Assembly: GCA_009772935.1 (NCBI GenBank)
Contig: WOUR01000012.1
Span: forward strand, 1 to 64,000
Length of the DNA stretch: 64,000 nucleotides
Source: Rhodospirillaceae bacterium
GTDB lineage: Bacteria > Pseudomonadota > Alphaproteobacteria > Reyranellales > Reyranellaceae
Direction: 5' to 3'
The notes under the pieces were generated by a model. That model did no database searches, was not told the DNA's origin, and was given only the letters and a program-made list of their open reading frames with translations. Position numbers and translations under genes: made by a program. Positions 53,957-63,858 of this stretch are shown piece by piece; position 1 is the first letter of the stretch; every line of letters begins with the position of its first letter.

Positions 53957-54147
53957 GGAATGTCTCCTTGGTTCGTGGCGGGGACCCTAGACGCGGTCGT
54001 GCGGCGGGTCGAGAGGCGCCATAATGTGCATATACACATATATCGCGAGGCGGGCGATGCAAGAGCCTCCGGGCGGTCAGCGCGATGCCCAAATTCCGCC
54101 GCGCGGCGGGTATTGACTGTATCCCCCAACCGGAGCCTCACTGGTAC

Positions 54148-54534
54148 ATGGCCGCTTCCCTTCCGCCGCCCGATTCGTCGACACAAGAACAGCCGGCGCC
54201 GCGCTGGCCCTGGATCATGGGCGGGCTGTTGGGCGGGTTCTTCCTGCTGGCGGCCGGCCTGGGGCTGGGCTGGTACCTCTTCTATCGTCCGATCGTGAAC
54301 GTGGCCGTCCAGCTGCCGGCGCCGCCGGCGCCTCCCGCACCGGCCGGTCCCGATGCCGCGCAGGTCAAGGCGCTGGAAGAGCAGATCGAGAATCAGAAGC
54401 TCGCCAACAAGCAGATCGAGGATCAGATCGCGACCTTGAAGGAGCGTCTCCGCGCCGACGTCTGCACGGCGAAGGATCCCGCCGGCAAGGCCGCGCCCGC
54501 GGCAACGCCGGCGCCGGCCGGTCAGAAGACCTGA
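54148..54534 (+). CDS. single-pass membrane protein with coiled coil, unknown
   Basis: 128 residues from ATG 54148. A Pro/Gln-rich cytoplasmic start, one membrane span (GGLLGGFFLLAAGLGLGWYL, near 25-44), a Pro/Ala spacer, and an acidic/basic heptad region (VKALEEQIENQKLANKQIED, 72-91) that is a likely short coiled coil, then a single Cys and an Ala/Pro tail. Composition matches bacterial inner-membrane anchors with extra-cytoplasmic coiled coils. It lies between the thiolase promoter region and the cyo operon. Upstream starts (ATG 54085) lack a ribosome site. Confidence 0.6.
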   Translation: MAASLPPPDSSTQEQPAPRWPWIMGGLLGGFFLLAAGLGLGWYLFYRPIVNVAVQLPAPPAPPAPAGPDAAQVKALEEQIENQKLANKQIEDQIATLKERLRADVCTAKDPAGKAAPAATPAPAGQKT

Positions 54535-54627
54535 TCCACGAACCCAAACGTAACAAAAGAATCGTTGCTCAATACAAGAGCTAGCCTCACTCTGCCCTGA
54601 GAGTTCAAGACATCGGGGCGGGGGAGC

Positions 54628-55512
54628 GTGAGGCTGGCTTTAACTCGATGGCGGGGAGCGGCATCCGCGGCCGGCTTGGCCCTTTTGCTGGGTGCCTGTG
54701 ACCTCAAGCATGCAGCCGTGATCGATCCGAAGGGCCCGATCGCGCTCGCTGAGCGTAATCTCCTGTTCGACGCCTTCTGCGTGATGATGATCGTGATCGT
54801 GCCGGTCATCGTCCTGACCCTGTGGTTCGCTTGGCGGTATCGCGCCTCCAATACCAAGGCCACCTACACGCCGACCTGGTCCAACTCGGTCAAGCTCGAC
54901 GCCCTCACCTGGCTGATCCCGGCCGTCATCGTGGTCGCCGTCGCCGTCCTCCTGTGGCGCAGCACTCACCGGCTCGATCCCTATAGGCCGCTCGAATCCA
55001 AAGAACCGCCGATCGACGTCCAGGTCGTGGCGCAGGACTGGAAGTGGCTGTTCATCTATCCCGAGCAGGGCATCGCGGTGGTGAACCAACTCGTCTTTCC
55101 GGCGGGCCGGCCGGTCAGCCTGCGCATCACCTCCGACACGGTCATGAACTCCTTCTACGTGCCGCAGCTCGCCGGGCAGATCTACGCCATGGCCGGCATG
55201 CAGACGCGGCTGCAGATGCTGGCCGACCAGCCGGGCACCTTCGTCGGCCGCAACAGCCAGTACAGCGGTGGCGGCTACTCGCAGCAGCATTTCGAGGTCC
55301 GGGCCATGAGCCAGGCCGATTTCGACGCCTGGGTGGGCCGCGCGAAGCAGGCCGGCACGAGCCTCGACGCCACGACCTATCCCGCCCTGGCGGCCAAGAG
55401 CCGCGCCAACCCCATCACCTACTACTCGGCGGTCGAGCCCAAGCTGTTCGACTCGATCATCGACAAATACAGGCACAGCGGCCATGCGCACTCAGCGCCG
55501 GTCCGGAGATAG
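54628..55512 (+). CDS. cyoA: cytochrome bo-type quinol oxidase subunit II
   Basis: 294 residues from GTG 54628 (site gggggagc). A lipoprotein signal with LLGAC lipobox at about 20-24 is followed by two membrane helices (VMMIVIVPVIVLTLWFAW and ALTWLIPAVIVVAVAVLLW) and a periplasmic cupredoxin domain. The domain lacks the paired Cys of CuA (the loop reads NSQYSGGGYSQQHFEV), so this is a quinol rather than cytochrome c oxidase. The 93 bp upstream region holds no clear promoter I could mark. It starts the cyoABCD operon, three bases from cyoB. Confidence 0.93.
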   Translation: MRLALTRWRGAASAAGLALLLGACDLKHAAVIDPKGPIALAERNLLFDAFCVMMIVIVPVIVLTLWFAWRYRASNTKATYTPTWSNSVKLDALTWLIPAVIVVAVAVLLWRSTHRLDPYRPLESKEPPIDVQVVAQDWKWLFIYPEQGIAVVNQLVFPAGRPVSLRITSDTVMNSFYVPQLAGQIYAMAGMQTRLQMLADQPGTFVGRNSQYSGGGYSQQHFEVRAMSQADFDAWVGRAKQAGTSLDATTYPALAAKSRANPITYYSAVEPKLFDSIIDKYRHSGHAHSAPVRR

Positions 55513-55515
55513 CGG

Positions 55516-57489
55516 ATGTTCGGCAAACTGACGATCGAGGCCCTGCCGTTCTACAGCCCCATCGCCGCGGGCGGCGCCGCCGTCACCGTGGGCGGCGCGC
55601 TGCTGGTGGCCATCGTGCTCACCTGGCTGAAGGCCTGGAAGTATCTCTGGACCGACTGGCTGACCAGCGTCGATCACAAGCGCATCGGCATCATGTACGT
55701 GGTGCTGGCGCTGATCATGCTGCTGCGCGGCTTCGTCGACGCCCTGATGATGCGCGCCCAGCAGGCGATGGCGCTGAACAGCGGCGGCTACCTGCCGCCC
55801 GAGCATTTCGACCAGATCTTCAGCTCGCACGGCACCATCATGATCTTCTTCATGGCGATGCCGTTCATGACGGGGCTGATGAACGTCATCGTGCCGCTGC
55901 AGATCGGCACGCGCGACGTGGCCTTCCCGTGGCTGAACGCCGTCAGCCTGTGGCTGAGCGCGGCGGGCGCGGCGCTGGTCATGGTCTCGCTGGTCATTGG
56001 CAAGTTCTCGACCGCCGGCTGGACCGGTTATCCGCCCTATTCGGGCATCGAGTACAATCCCGGCGTCGGCGTCGACTACTGGATCTGGGCGATCCTGATA
56101 TCGGGCGTCGGCTCGACCATGTCGGGCATCAACTTCATCGTGACGATCCTGAAGCGCCGCGCGCCGGGGATGACCCTGATGCGCATGACGCCCTTCGTCT
56201 GGACCGCCCTGGTCGCCTCGGTGCTGATGGCCTTCGCCTTCCCGGCCATCACCGTGGCCTGCGGCCTGCTCGCCCTCGACCGCCTCGCCGGCATGCACTT
56301 CTTCACGAATGCGCATGGCGGCAACATGATGAACTACGTCAACCTGTTCTGGATCTGGGGCCATCCGGAGGTCTACATCCTGATCCTGCCGGCCTTCGGC
56401 ATCTTCTCCGAGGTCGTGTCGACCTTCTCGCGCAAGCGCCTGTTCGGCTACGAATCCCTGGTCTATGCCACCGCGGCGATCGGCATCCTGTCCTTCACCG
56501 TCTGGCTGCACCATTTCTTCACCATGGGCTCCAGCGCCAACGTCAACGCCTTCTTCGGCGTGATGACCATGATCATCGCCGTGCCCACGGGCGTGAAGGT
56601 GTTCAACTGGCTGCTGACCATGTATCGCGGCCGAATCGAGTTCCACCCGTCGATGATGTGGAGCATCGGCTTCATCGTGACCTTCGTCATCGGCGGCATG
56701 ACCGGGGTGCTGCTGGCCATCCCGCCGGCCGACTTCCTGATGCACAACACGACCTTCCTGGTCGCGCACTTCCACAACATGATCATCCCGGGCGTGCTGT
56801 TCGGCTATCTCGCCGGCTACATGTACTGGTTCCCCAAGGCCTTCGGCTTCGCCTTCCATCGCGGCTGGGGCCTCGGCGCCTTCTGGTGCTGGATCATCGG
56901 CTTCTATCTCGCCTTCATGCCGCTCTACCTGCTCGGCCTGAAGGGCATGCCGCGCCGCATGGAGACCTACAACGATCCGACCTGGCAGCCCTATCTGCTG
57001 GTCGCGGCGTCCGGCGCGGCAGTCGTCCTGTGCGGCATCGGCTGCATGGTGATGCAGCTCTACGTCTCGATCCGCGACCGAGCCAAGACGCGCGATCTGA
57101 CTGGCGACCCGTTCGACGGCCGTACCCTGGAATGGTCCACCTCGTCGCCGCCGCCGCCGTACAATTTCGCGGTGATCCCGACGGTGTCAGACCGCGAGGC
57201 CTTCCTCGAGATGAAGGAGAAGGGCATCGCCTGGCGCCGGCCGGCCGCCTACGAGCCGATCCGCATTCCGTCCAACACGCCGATCGGCGTGATCCTGGGC
57301 GCCTTCGGCTTCGTCCTGGGCTTCGCCATGGTCTGGCACATCTGGTGGCTGGTCGTGGCTTCGGGCGTCGTCATGTTCGCCGCCGTGATCGTTCGCTCCT
57401 CCAATGACGAGCAGGAGTTCACCATGTCCGCGGCCGAGGTGAAGGCGATCGAGGACCAGCGCTACCGGCTGCTGGGGAGCCGCTCATGA
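55516..57489 (+). CDS. cyoB: cytochrome bo-type quinol oxidase subunit I
   Basis: 657 residues, the heme-copper catalytic subunit with about fifteen membrane spans. [19 protein letters not shown] carries a heme-b His, [18 protein letters not shown] the CuB His and the cross-linked Tyr, HHFFTMG the two further CuB His, and [10 protein letters not shown] the distal heme ligands. It reduces oxygen to water with quinol electrons and pumps protons. The last four bases overlap cyoC. The length agrees with CyoB. Confidence 0.96.
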   Translation: MFGKLTIEALPFYSPIAAGGAAVTVGGALLVAIVLTWLKAWKYLWTDWLTSVDHKRIGIMYVVLALIMLLRGFVDALMMRAQQAMALNSGGYLPPEHFDQIFSSHGTIMIFFMAMPFMTGLMNVIVPLQIGTRDVAFPWLNAVSLWLSAAGAALVMVSLVIGKFSTAGWTGYPPYSGIEYNPGVGVDYWIWAILISGVGSTMSGINFIVTILKRRAPGMTLMRMTPFVWTALVASVLMAFAFPAITVACGLLALDRLAGMHFFTNAHGGNMMNYVNLFWIWGHPEVYILILPAFGIFSEVVSTFSRKRLFGYESLVYATAAIGILSFTVWLHHFFTMGSSANVNAFFGVMTMIIAVPTGVKVFNWLLTMYRGRIEFHPSMMWSIGFIVTFVIGGMTGVLLAIPPADFLMHNTTFLVAHFHNMIIPGVLFGYLAGYMYWFPKAFGFAFHRGWGLGAFWCWIIGFYLAFMPLYLLGLKGMPRRMETYNDPTWQPYLLVAASGAAVVLCGIGCMVMQLYVSIRDRAKTRDLTGDPFDGRTLEWSTSSPPPPYNFAVIPTVSDREAFLEMKEKGIAWRRPAAYEPIRIPSNTPIGVILGAFGFVLGFAMVWHIWWLVVASGVVMFAAVIVRSSNDEQEFTMSAAEVKAIEDQRYRLLGSRS

Positions 57490-58085
57490 GCGTCGCCCAC
57501 ATGAGTGCGCACGAGCGCGAGGAGAGGGAGACCCACGAGCAGCGGGCGCTGGGCTTCTGGCTCTACCTGATGGGCGACGCCGTGATCTTCGCCCTGCTGT
57601 TTGCGACCTACGCCATCATGATCCCCGGCACTGCCGGCGGTCCGACGGGCAAGGAACTCTTCGACCTCGACAATGCCGCCATCGAGACGGCGCTGCTGCT
57701 GGTTTCCAGCATGACCTTCGGCTTCGCCAGCCTGCAGGTGAGGGCGGGCAATCGCGGCGCCGTGCTGCTGTGGCTCGCGATCACCTTCGTGCTGGGCGCG
57801 GCCTTCGTGTTCCTCGAGGTGCGCGAGTTCGCCGGCATGATCGCCAGGGGCGCCGGCCCCGACCGCAGCGGCTTCCTCTCGGCCTTCTTCACCCTGGTGG
57901 GCACGCACGGCGTCCACGTCACCATGGGCCTGATCTGGATCGTGGTGCTCGGCGCCCAGGTCGCGCTGAAGGGGCTTACCCTGCCGGTCGCCTCGCGGCT
58001 CTACCGCCTCGGCCTCTTCTGGCACTTCCTCGACATCGCCTGGGTCGGCATCTTCTCCATCGTCTACCTGCCGGGACTGCTGTGA
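57486..58085 (+). CDS. cyoC: cytochrome bo-type quinol oxidase subunit III
   Basis: 199 residues with five membrane helices: [84 protein letters not shown] and [22 protein letters not shown]. The final helix [11 protein letters not shown] is the typical subunit III end. It stabilises subunit I. ATG 57486 overlaps the cyoB stop and its stop TGA shares a base with the cyoD ATG. Confidence 0.95.
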   Translation: MSVAHMSAHEREERETHEQRALGFWLYLMGDAVIFALLFATYAIMIPGTAGGPTGKELFDLDNAAIETALLLVSSMTFGFASLQVRAGNRGAVLLWLAITFVLGAAFVFLEVREFAGMIARGAGPDRSGFLSAFFTLVGTHGVHVTMGLIWIVVLGAQVALKGLTLPVASRLYRLGLFWHFLDIAWVGIFSIVYLPGLL

Positions 58086-58393
58086 TGGAACACCAACCCC
58101 CGCACGCCCTTCGCTCCTACCTGATCGGCTTCGTGCTGGCCGTCATCCTGAGCGCCGTTCCCTTCTGGCTGGTCTACACCCACGCCCTGCCGCCGCATCG
58201 TACGCTTCTGGTCATCGGCATCGCCGCGGTCCTGCAGGTGCTGGTCCATCTGCGCTTCTTCCTGCACATCAACTTCACCACGACGCCGCGCGAGAACGTC
58301 CTGGCGCTGGTCTTCACCTGCATCCTGCTGTTCATCATGGTGGGTGGCAGCTTCTGGATCATGTTCGACCTGCACACCCGCATGCTGCTCTAG
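58085..58393 (+). CDS. cyoD: cytochrome bo-type quinol oxidase subunit IV
   Basis: 102 residues, three membrane helices (YLIGFVLAVILSAVPFWLVY, LLVIGIAAVLQVLVHLRFFLHI, VLALVFTCILLFIMVGGSFWIM). QVLVHLRFFLH is the CyoD signature. It is an assembly subunit of the bo-type oxidase. The TGATG junction with cyoC couples translation. No cyoE (heme O synthase) follows, so that activity must be encoded elsewhere. Confidence 0.94.
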   Translation: MEHQPPHALRSYLIGFVLAVILSAVPFWLVYTHALPPHRTLLVIGIAAVLQVLVHLRFFLHINFTTTPRENVLALVFTCILLFIMVGGSFWIMFDLHTRMLL

Positions 58394-58409
58394 CCTGCGG
58401 GTGCGACGG

Positions 58410-58919
58410 ATGGCGCCGGTCAAGTCGAAGATGACGCCGATCCTGGCGTGGGAGTGGATCCTGGTCCTCTCGCCCGTGCCGGTGATGGTGCTGGCCTATG
58501 TCGTCCTCGCGAACACGACGATCGGGGAGGGCGTGGTCGGCTTCACCGAGAAGGCGCTCGATGGGCTGTGCGCCAACGGACTGCCCGCCGTCTGGTGCCG
58601 GGTTGCCAGGCCCGCGAGCCTGCTCACCGCCGTCCAGTTCCTGACTTTCCTCTGGTTCGTGGCGATGTCCGTCTACCTGTTCTGGCGTGTGCGCTTCGCG
58701 CCCTACGCCAAGCCGGCGAACTACGTGCCCGGCGCCGCCTCGCTCTTCGAGATGGCGAGCTGGGGCGCGATCTGGCTGTTCATGATGGCCGGCGGCCAGG
58801 TCTTTCCCTATCGCGACACGGCGCTGGCGGAACCCAGTCTCCTGTTCGGCATGTTGGGCCTCGGGCTCGGCCTGCTGTCGCTGCGCATGCTGGCGGTCGG
58901 CCTCAGGTTCCGGCACTAG
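58410..58919 (+). CDS. four-helix membrane protein after cyoD, unknown
   Basis: 169 residues from ATG 58410 (GTG 58401 in frame is an alternative). Four hydrophobic helices: WILVLSPVPVMVLAYVVLAN, LLTAVQFLTFLWFVAMSVYL, MASWGAIWLFMMAGGQVF and LLFGMLGLGLGLLSLRMLAV. It contains no His motif of an oxidase subunit. It starts 17 bases after cyoD and ends just before a large inverted repeat, so it is likely the last gene of the cyo transcript. The function is unknown; an assembly or accessory factor is possible. Confidence 0.7.
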   Translation: MAPVKSKMTPILAWEWILVLSPVPVMVLAYVVLANTTIGEGVVGFTEKALDGLCANGLPAVWCRVARPASLLTAVQFLTFLWFVAMSVYLFWRVRFAPYAKPANYVPGAASLFEMASWGAIWLFMMAGGQVFPYRDTALAEPSLLFGMLGLGLGLLSLRMLAVGLRFRH

Positions 58920-58924
58920 CACCT

Positions 58925-59003
58925 CAATGGAGCGCGCCACCGGTGGCGCTCATGTCTTCCAATCGACGAAGCTTGAGCGCACCTGGAGTGGCGCGCTCCA
59001 TTG
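58925..59003. repeat. long inverted repeat between cyo and kdp units
   Basis: CAATGGAGCGCGCCAC (58925-58940) and GTGGCGCGCTCCATTG (58988-59003) are perfect 16 bp inverted arms around 47 bases, and within them GCGCTCA (58946-58952) and TGAGCGC (58974-58980) pair again. The structure could terminate the cyo transcript or be a mobile miniature repeat; no flanking duplication was recognised. Confidence 0.65.
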
Positions 59004-59145
59004 ATTGCGGTCTCAACGCCGACTTTGTCTTTTCGGCAGCCGGTTCCCTCGCGAAAATTCCTACGAGTTTCCTATGCCGGCGGCGGCCCCGCCGGCTCGA
59101 ATTCCTATGCCTGGAACGCCTTCTATGCCGCCGAAGGAGACTTCC
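59004..59145 (+). promoter_or_regulatory. kdp operon upstream region with repeated TTCCTATGCC elements
   Basis: Between the inverted repeat and the first kdp microgene, TTCCTATGCC occurs at 59069-59078 and 59102-59111 (33 bases apart), with weaker relatives at 59058 (TTCCTACG) and 59121 (TTCTATGCC). These direct repeats could be sites for the response regulator KdpE. A good ribosome site (gaaggaga) precedes ATG 59146. No -35/-10 could be fixed. Confidence 0.35.
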
Positions 59146-59229
59146 ATGCTCGACATCCTGTTCTTCGGCGGCGGCCTCGTCCTGTTCTGCCTGCTGATCG
59201 CCTACGAGCGCCTGTGCAGCAGGCTGTGA
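59146..59229 (+). CDS. 27-residue membrane microprotein at head of kdp operon
   Basis: A tiny gene, ATG 59146 to TGA 59229, with ribosome site gaaggaga seven bases upstream. The product is one hydrophobic helix (LDILFFGGGLVLFCLLIAYE) with a short Arg-rich cytoplasmic end (RLCSRL). It differs from KdpF, which follows eight bases after. Similar short proteins before kdpF are, as far as I recall, seen in other alphaproteobacteria without a name. Its place suggests a role in assembling or tuning the Kdp complex. Confidence 0.7.
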   Translation: MLDILFFGGGLVLFCLLIAYERLCSRL

Positions 59230-59236
59230 GGCGGCC

Positions 59237-59326
59237 ATGAGCTTCGACTATGTCCTGGGCGGCGCTCTCGCCGCCCTTCTGCTCGTCTATCTGACGGTCG
59301 CGCTGGCGCGGCCGGAGAAATTCTGA
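59237..59326 (+). CDS. kdpF: K+-transporting ATPase subunit KdpF
   Basis: A 29-residue single-helix protein (ATG 59237, TGA 59324-59326). [20 protein letters not shown] followed by RPEKF matches the typical KdpF pattern, which ends in a short charged tail with a final Phe. KdpF lies at the lipid interface of the KdpFABC complex and stabilises it. It is eight bases from kdpA and shares the gaggcggcc junction sequence with its neighbours. Confidence 0.85.
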   Translation: MSFDYVLGGALAALLLVYLTVALARPEKF

Positions 59327-59333
59327 GGCGGCC

Positions 59334-61043
59334 ATGACTCTCAACGGCTGGGCGCAGATCGCGCTCTTCTGCGTCCTCGTGCTGCTGCTCACGCGGCCGC
59401 TCGGCGGCTATCTCGACAATGTCATGGCGGGACGCCGCACCCTGCTGTCGCCGGTTCTGCTGCCGGTCGAACGCGGCTTCTATCGCCTCGCCGGCATCGA
59501 TCCGGCGGAGGAGCAGAGCTGGTGGGTCTATGCCCGTGCCATGGTGGTCTTGCACATCGTGGGCTTTGCCTTCCTCTATCTGCTGCTGCGTGTTCAGGAC
59601 CTGTTGCCTCTCAACCCGCAGGGCTTGTCCGGCGTGGCGCCCGACCTGGCGGGCAACACCGCGGTGAGCTTCCTGACCAATACCAACTGGCAGAACTACG
59701 GCGGCGAATCGACGATGAGCTATCTCTCGCAGATGGCCGGCCTCTCGGTTCAGAACTTCCTGAGTGCCGCCACCGGCATTGCGCTCGCCGTGGCGCTCGT
59801 CCGCGGCTTCGCGCGCGCCGAGTCCAAGGGCATCGGCAACTTCTGGGCCGACCTGGTGCGTGTCACGCTCTACGTGCTGCTGCCTTTCTGCCTGCTGCTG
59901 ACGGTCTTCTACGTCTGGCAGGGCGTGCCGCAGAACCTGTCCTCCTATGTCGAAGCGACCACGCTCGAGGGCGCCAGGCAGACCATTGCACAGGGGCCGG
60001 TGGCCTCGCAGCTCGCCATCAAGATGCTGGGCACCAACGGCGGCGGCTTCTTCAACGCCAACTCGGCACACCCCTACGAGAACCCCACCGCGCTCTCCAA
60101 CCTGGTTCAGATGCTGTCGATCTTCGCGATCGGCGCGGCGCTCACCAACCTGTTCGGTCGGGCCGTCGGCGACGAACGCCAGGGTTGGGCAATCCTGGCC
60201 GCGATGGGTGTGCTGTTCCTGGCCGGCGTCCTTGTCTGCTACGGGGCCGAGGCGGGCGGCAATCCGCTGATCGGCGCGCTCGGCGTCGACAATGCCGCCG
60301 GCAACATGGAAGGCAAGGAGGTGCGCTTCGGCGCGCCACTCTCAGCCTTGTTCGCCGTGATCACCACGGCGGCCTCGTGCGGCGCGGTGAACGCCATGCT
60401 CGACAGCTTCATGCCGCTGGGCGGCCTGATCCCGCTGCTCAATATCCTGTTGGGCGAGATCATCATCGGTGGCGTCGGCGCGGGCCTCTACGGCATGCTG
60501 CTGTTCGCCATCCTGGCGATCTTCCTCGCGGGCCTGATGGTCGGCCGGACGCCGGAATATGTCGGCAAGAAGATCGAGGCGCGCGAGGTGAAGTTCACCA
60601 TGCTGGCGATCCTCTGCTGCCCGCTTGCCATCCTGGGCTTCACGGCGCTGGCCAGCGTCATCCCGGTGGGCCTGGCGGGCCCGGCCAATGCCGGCCCCCA
60701 CGGCTTCAGCGAGATCCTCTACGCCTACGCGTCGGCCGCGGGCAACAACGGCAGCGCCTTCGGCGGCCTGACGGGCAATACCATCTTCTACAACGGTACC
60801 CTGGCCGTCGCGATGATGGTCGGCCGCTTCGCCATCATCATCCCGATGCTGGCGGTGGCCGGTTCGCTGGCTTCCAAGCGCAAGGCCGCGATCTCGGCCG
60901 GCACCTTCCCGACCCATGGCGGACTGTTCGTCGGCCTGCTGGTCGGCGCCGTGCTGATCGTCGGCGGTCTCACCTTCCTGCCGGCCCTGGCTCTCGGCCC
61001 CATTGCGGAGCATTTCGCCCTGCTGGCCGGCTCGCTGTTCTAA
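59334..61043 (+). CDS. kdpA: K+-transporting ATPase subunit KdpA
   Basis: 569 residues, the potassium-selective channel-like subunit. Around ten membrane spans with four pore-loop segments: [18 protein letters not shown] (near 111-128), [20 protein letters not shown] (232-251), a third with [17 protein letters not shown], and [18 protein letters not shown]. The [13 protein letters not shown] motif is diagnostic. It feeds potassium into the KdpB half-channel. It is 12 bases from kdpB. Confidence 0.97.
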   Translation: MTLNGWAQIALFCVLVLLLTRPLGGYLDNVMAGRRTLLSPVLLPVERGFYRLAGIDPAEEQSWWVYARAMVVLHIVGFAFLYLLLRVQDLLPLNPQGLSGVAPDLAGNTAVSFLTNTNWQNYGGESTMSYLSQMAGLSVQNFLSAATGIALAVALVRGFARAESKGIGNFWADLVRVTLYVLLPFCLLLTVFYVWQGVPQNLSSYVEATTLEGARQTIAQGPVASQLAIKMLGTNGGGFFNANSAHPYENPTALSNLVQMLSIFAIGAALTNLFGRAVGDERQGWAILAAMGVLFLAGVLVCYGAEAGGNPLIGALGVDNAAGNMEGKEVRFGAPLSALFAVITTAASCGAVNAMLDSFMPLGGLIPLLNILLGEIIIGGVGAGLYGMLLFAILAIFLAGLMVGRTPEYVGKKIEAREVKFTMLAILCCPLAILGFTALASVIPVGLAGPANAGPHGFSEILYAYASAAGNNGSAFGGLTGNTIFYNGTLAVAMMVGRFAIIIPMLAVAGSLASKRKAAISAGTFPTHGGLFVGLLVGAVLIVGGLTFLPALALGPIAEHFALLAGSLF

Positions 61044-61055
61044 CGAGGCGTCATC

Positions 61056-63104
61056 ATGAGCAAACGTGACAAGTCGCAGTCGCTCTTCGACCCCGCGATC
61101 CTGAAGCCGGCGCTGCTCGGTAGCTTCACCAAGCTCGACCCGCGCGAGCTGGTGAAGAACCCGGTGATGTTCACCGTCGAGATGGTGGCCCTGGCCGCCA
61201 CGGTCCTCACCGTGCGCGACATCGCGACCGGCGCGGCTGGAAGCGGCTTCCAGATCCAGATCGTGATCTGGCTGTGGGTCACCGTCCTGTTCGCCACCTT
61301 TGCCGAGGCCGTCGCCGAGGGTCGCGGCAAGGCCCAGGCCGACACGCTGCGTCGCATGCGCAGCGAGACCATGGCCAAGGTGCTTCTGGGCGTCGGCGAC
61401 ACGTTCGAGCCGCGGCGCGCCCATACGTTGAAAGTCGGCGAGAAGGTCCTGGTCGAGGCCGGCGACCTGGTGCCGGGCGACGGCGAGATCGTCGAAGGCG
61501 TGGCGACGATCGACGAATCGGCCATCACCGGTGAATCCGCGCCCGTCATCCGCGAAGCCGGCGGCGACCGCTCGGCGGTCACCGGCGGCACGCGCGTCCT
61601 GTCGGACCGGATCAAGGTGCGCATCACCGCCGAGCAGGGATCGAGCTTCCTCGACCGCATGATCGCCCTGGTCGAGGGCGCGGCGCGCCAGAAGACGCCC
61701 AACGAACTGGCGCTCAGCGTCCTGCTGGCCGGCCTCACGCTCATCTTCGTCCTGGCGGTCGTCTCCATCCCGAGCTTCGCGACCTATGCCGGCGGCGCGG
61801 TCTCCGTCGTCGTGCTGATCGCGCTGTTCGTCACCCTGATCCCGACGACCATCGGCGCGCTCCTGTCGGCCATCGGCATCGCCGGCATGAACCGGCTGGT
61901 GCGTTTCAACGTGCTGGCGACCTCCGGCCGCGCCGTCGAGGCGGCGGGCGACGTCGACACGCTGCTGCTGGACAAGACGGGCACCATCACGCTCGGCAAC
62001 CGCCACGCCACGCAGTTCATCCCGGTGACGGGCGTGACCGACGAGGAGGTCGCCCGTGTGGCCCAGCTCGCGAGTCTCGCCGACGAGACGCCGGAAGGCC
62101 GCTCGATCGTCGTGCTGGCCAAGGAGAAATACGGCCTGCGCGGCGTCGACGTGGCCGAGATGCACGGGCAGTTCGTGCCCTTCACGGCGCAGACCCGCAT
62201 GAGCGGTGTCGACCACGAGGGGGCGGTGATCCGCAAGGGCGCCATCGATTCGGTGATCGAGCATGCGCGCGCGCTCGGCATCACGCCGCCGGTCGATGAA
62301 GTGAATCGAATCGCCTCGACCATCGGCAAGGAAGGCGGCACGCCGCTCGGCGTGTCGCGCAACGGCCGCATCCTGGGCGTCGTCTACCTGAAGGACATCG
62401 TGAAGGGCGGCATCCGCGAGCGCTTCGCCGAGCTGCGCGCCATGGGCATCCGCACCGTGATGATCACCGGCGACAATCCCCAGACGGCGGCCGCGATCGC
62501 GGCCGAAGCCGGCGTCGACGATTTCCTCGCGCAGGCGACGCCGGAGGCCAAGCTGCGTCTGATCCGCGAGGAGCAGGCCAAGGGCAAGCTGGTGGCGATG
62601 TGCGGCGACGGCACCAACGATGCGCCGGCGCTCGCCCAGGCCGATGTCGGTGTCGCCATGCAGACCGGCACCAATGCCGCCCGCGAGGCCGGGAACATGG
62701 TCGACCTCGACAGCGACCCGACCAAGCTCATCGAGATCGTGGCCATCGGCAAGCAGCTGCTGATGACACGCGGCGCGCTCACGACCTTCTCGATCGCCAA
62801 CGACGTGGCGAAGTACTTCGCCATCATCCCGGCGATGTTCATCGCCTTCTACCCGCAGCTCGGGGTGCTGAACGTCATGGGCCTGGCGACGCCACAAAGC
62901 GCCATCCTGTCGGCCATCATCTTCAACGCCCTGATCATCGTGGCGCTGATCCCGCTCGCCCTCCGCGGCGTGCAGTACCGGCCGAGCGGGGCCGCCGCCC
63001 TGCTGCGCCGCAACCTGCTGATCTATGGCCTTGGCGGTCTGGTCGTGCCCTTCGTCGGTATCAAGCTGATCGACGTGGTGGTCGCGGCCACCGGCCTCGC
63101 CTGA
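61056..63104 (+). CDS. kdpB: K+-transporting ATPase subunit KdpB
   Basis: 682 residues, a P-type ATPase. The actuator loop [10 protein letters not shown] (near 155-164; its Ser is the inhibitory phosphorylation site in E. coli KdpB), the phosphorylated Asp in [11 protein letters not shown] (near 306-316), nucleotide-binding KGAIDSVI and the hinge [19 protein letters not shown] are all present. Membrane helices surround these domains. With KdpA, C and F it forms the high-affinity K+ pump. A REP-like inverted pair separates it from kdpC. Confidence 0.97.
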   Translation: MSKRDKSQSLFDPAILKPALLGSFTKLDPRELVKNPVMFTVEMVALAATVLTVRDIATGAAGSGFQIQIVIWLWVTVLFATFAEAVAEGRGKAQADTLRRMRSETMAKVLLGVGDTFEPRRAHTLKVGEKVLVEAGDLVPGDGEIVEGVATIDESAITGESAPVIREAGGDRSAVTGGTRVLSDRIKVRITAEQGSSFLDRMIALVEGAARQKTPNELALSVLLAGLTLIFVLAVVSIPSFATYAGGAVSVVVLIALFVTLIPTTIGALLSAIGIAGMNRLVRFNVLATSGRAVEAAGDVDTLLLDKTGTITLGNRHATQFIPVTGVTDEEVARVAQLASLADETPEGRSIVVLAKEKYGLRGVDVAEMHGQFVPFTAQTRMSGVDHEGAVIRKGAIDSVIEHARALGITPPVDEVNRIASTIGKEGGTPLGVSRNGRILGVVYLKDIVKGGIRERFAELRAMGIRTVMITGDNPQTAAAIAAEAGVDDFLAQATPEAKLRLIREEQAKGKLVAMCGDGTNDAPALAQADVGVAMQTGTNAAREAGNMVDLDSDPTKLIEIVAIGKQLLMTRGALTTFSIANDVAKYFAIIPAMFIAFYPQLGVLNVMGLATPQSAILSAIIFNALIIVALIPLALRGVQYRPSGAAALLRRNLLIYGLGGLVVPFVGIKLIDVVVAATGLA

Positions 63105-63126
63105 GGCGCGCTTGTCTAATGCATTT

Positions 63127-63240
63127 GCCCACCCTTCGAGACGCGGTCCTTCGGACCGCTCCTCAGGGTGAGGTGGTTTGTAGTGTCATAGGAAACCTCA
63201 TCCTGAGGAGGCTGCGAAGCGGCCGTCTCGAAGGATGGGC
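63127..63240. repeat. REP-like inverted pair, family B copy 3, between kdpB and kdpC
   Basis: Arm GCCCACCCTTCGAGAC...CTCCTCAGGGTGAGG (63127-63173) faces its imperfect complement CCTCATCCTGAGGAGG...GTCTCGAAGGATGGGC (63196-63240). It is unusual in that it interrupts the normally tight kdpB-kdpC junction, giving a 148 bp spacer. An ATG at 63235 in frame with kdpC lies inside the repeat and is probably not used. Confidence 0.8.
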
Positions 63241-63252
63241 CAGGAGAAGAAC

Positions 63253-63843
63253 ATGCTTCGTCATTTCCGCGCCTCGCTCGTCACGTTGGTCCTCATGACC
63301 GCGCTGCTGGGCATCGCCTATCCGCTGGCCATGGTGGGCGTTGCCGGTGCGGCCTTTCCCGGCCAGGCCGGCGGCTCGCTCCTTCAGAAGGACGGCAAGG
63401 TGGTGGGCTCCAGTCTGATCGGCCAGTCCTTCACCGGTGACACCTACTTCCATGGAAGGCTGTCGGCGACGACCGACACCGATCCGGCGGATTCGACCAA
63501 GACCGTCGCAGCACCCTACAACGCGGCCAACTCGATGGGATCCAATCTCGGGCCGACGTCCAAGGCGCTGGTCGATCGCGTCAAGGAGGACGCCGACAGG
63601 CTCGGAAGGGGCGTGCCGGTCGACCTCGTCACCACCTCTGGAAGCGGTCTCGATCCGCATATCTCGCCTGAGGCGGCCGCCTGGCAGGTGGCACGCGTCG
63701 CCAGGGCGCGTGGCCTGCCGGAGGTTGAGCTGCAGGCGCTGGTGACCCGGCACACCGAGGGCCGCATGTATGGGCTGCTGGGCGAGCCGCGGGTCAACGT
63801 GCTGCAGCTCAATCTCGCCCTCGACGCGCTGCCCAGGCGGTGA
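63253..63843 (+). CDS. kdpC: K+-transporting ATPase subunit KdpC
   Basis: 196 residues from ATG 63253, with a ccaggagaag ribosome site. One N-terminal membrane helix ([21 protein letters not shown]) leads to a periplasmic domain with the conserved [20 protein letters not shown] (53-72), [14 protein letters not shown] and [19 protein letters not shown] segments. It acts as a catalytic chaperone of KdpB. kdpD starts 15 bases downstream. Confidence 0.96.
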   Translation: MLRHFRASLVTLVLMTALLGIAYPLAMVGVAGAAFPGQAGGSLLQKDGKVVGSSLIGQSFTGDTYFHGRLSATTDTDPADSTKTVAAPYNAANSMGSNLGPTSKALVDRVKEDADRLGRGVPVDLVTTSGSGLDPHISPEAAAWQVARVARARGLPEVELQALVTRHTEGRMYGLLGEPRVNVLQLNLALDALPRR

Positions 63844-63858
63844 CAATGATCCGGCTGC

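Noticed and set aside
59005-59145. Longer upstream start giving a 74-residue protein ending in the kdp microprotein
   Set aside because: Pro-rich extension with no ribosome site, whereas ATG 59146 has a strong one.
60342-62897. 851-residue antisense frame across kdpA/kdpB
   Set aside because: Shadow of highly conserved pump genes.
63235-63252. ATG 63235 as kdpC start
   Set aside because: It lies in the family B repeat; ATG 63253 follows a better ribosome site and fits the KdpC N-terminus.
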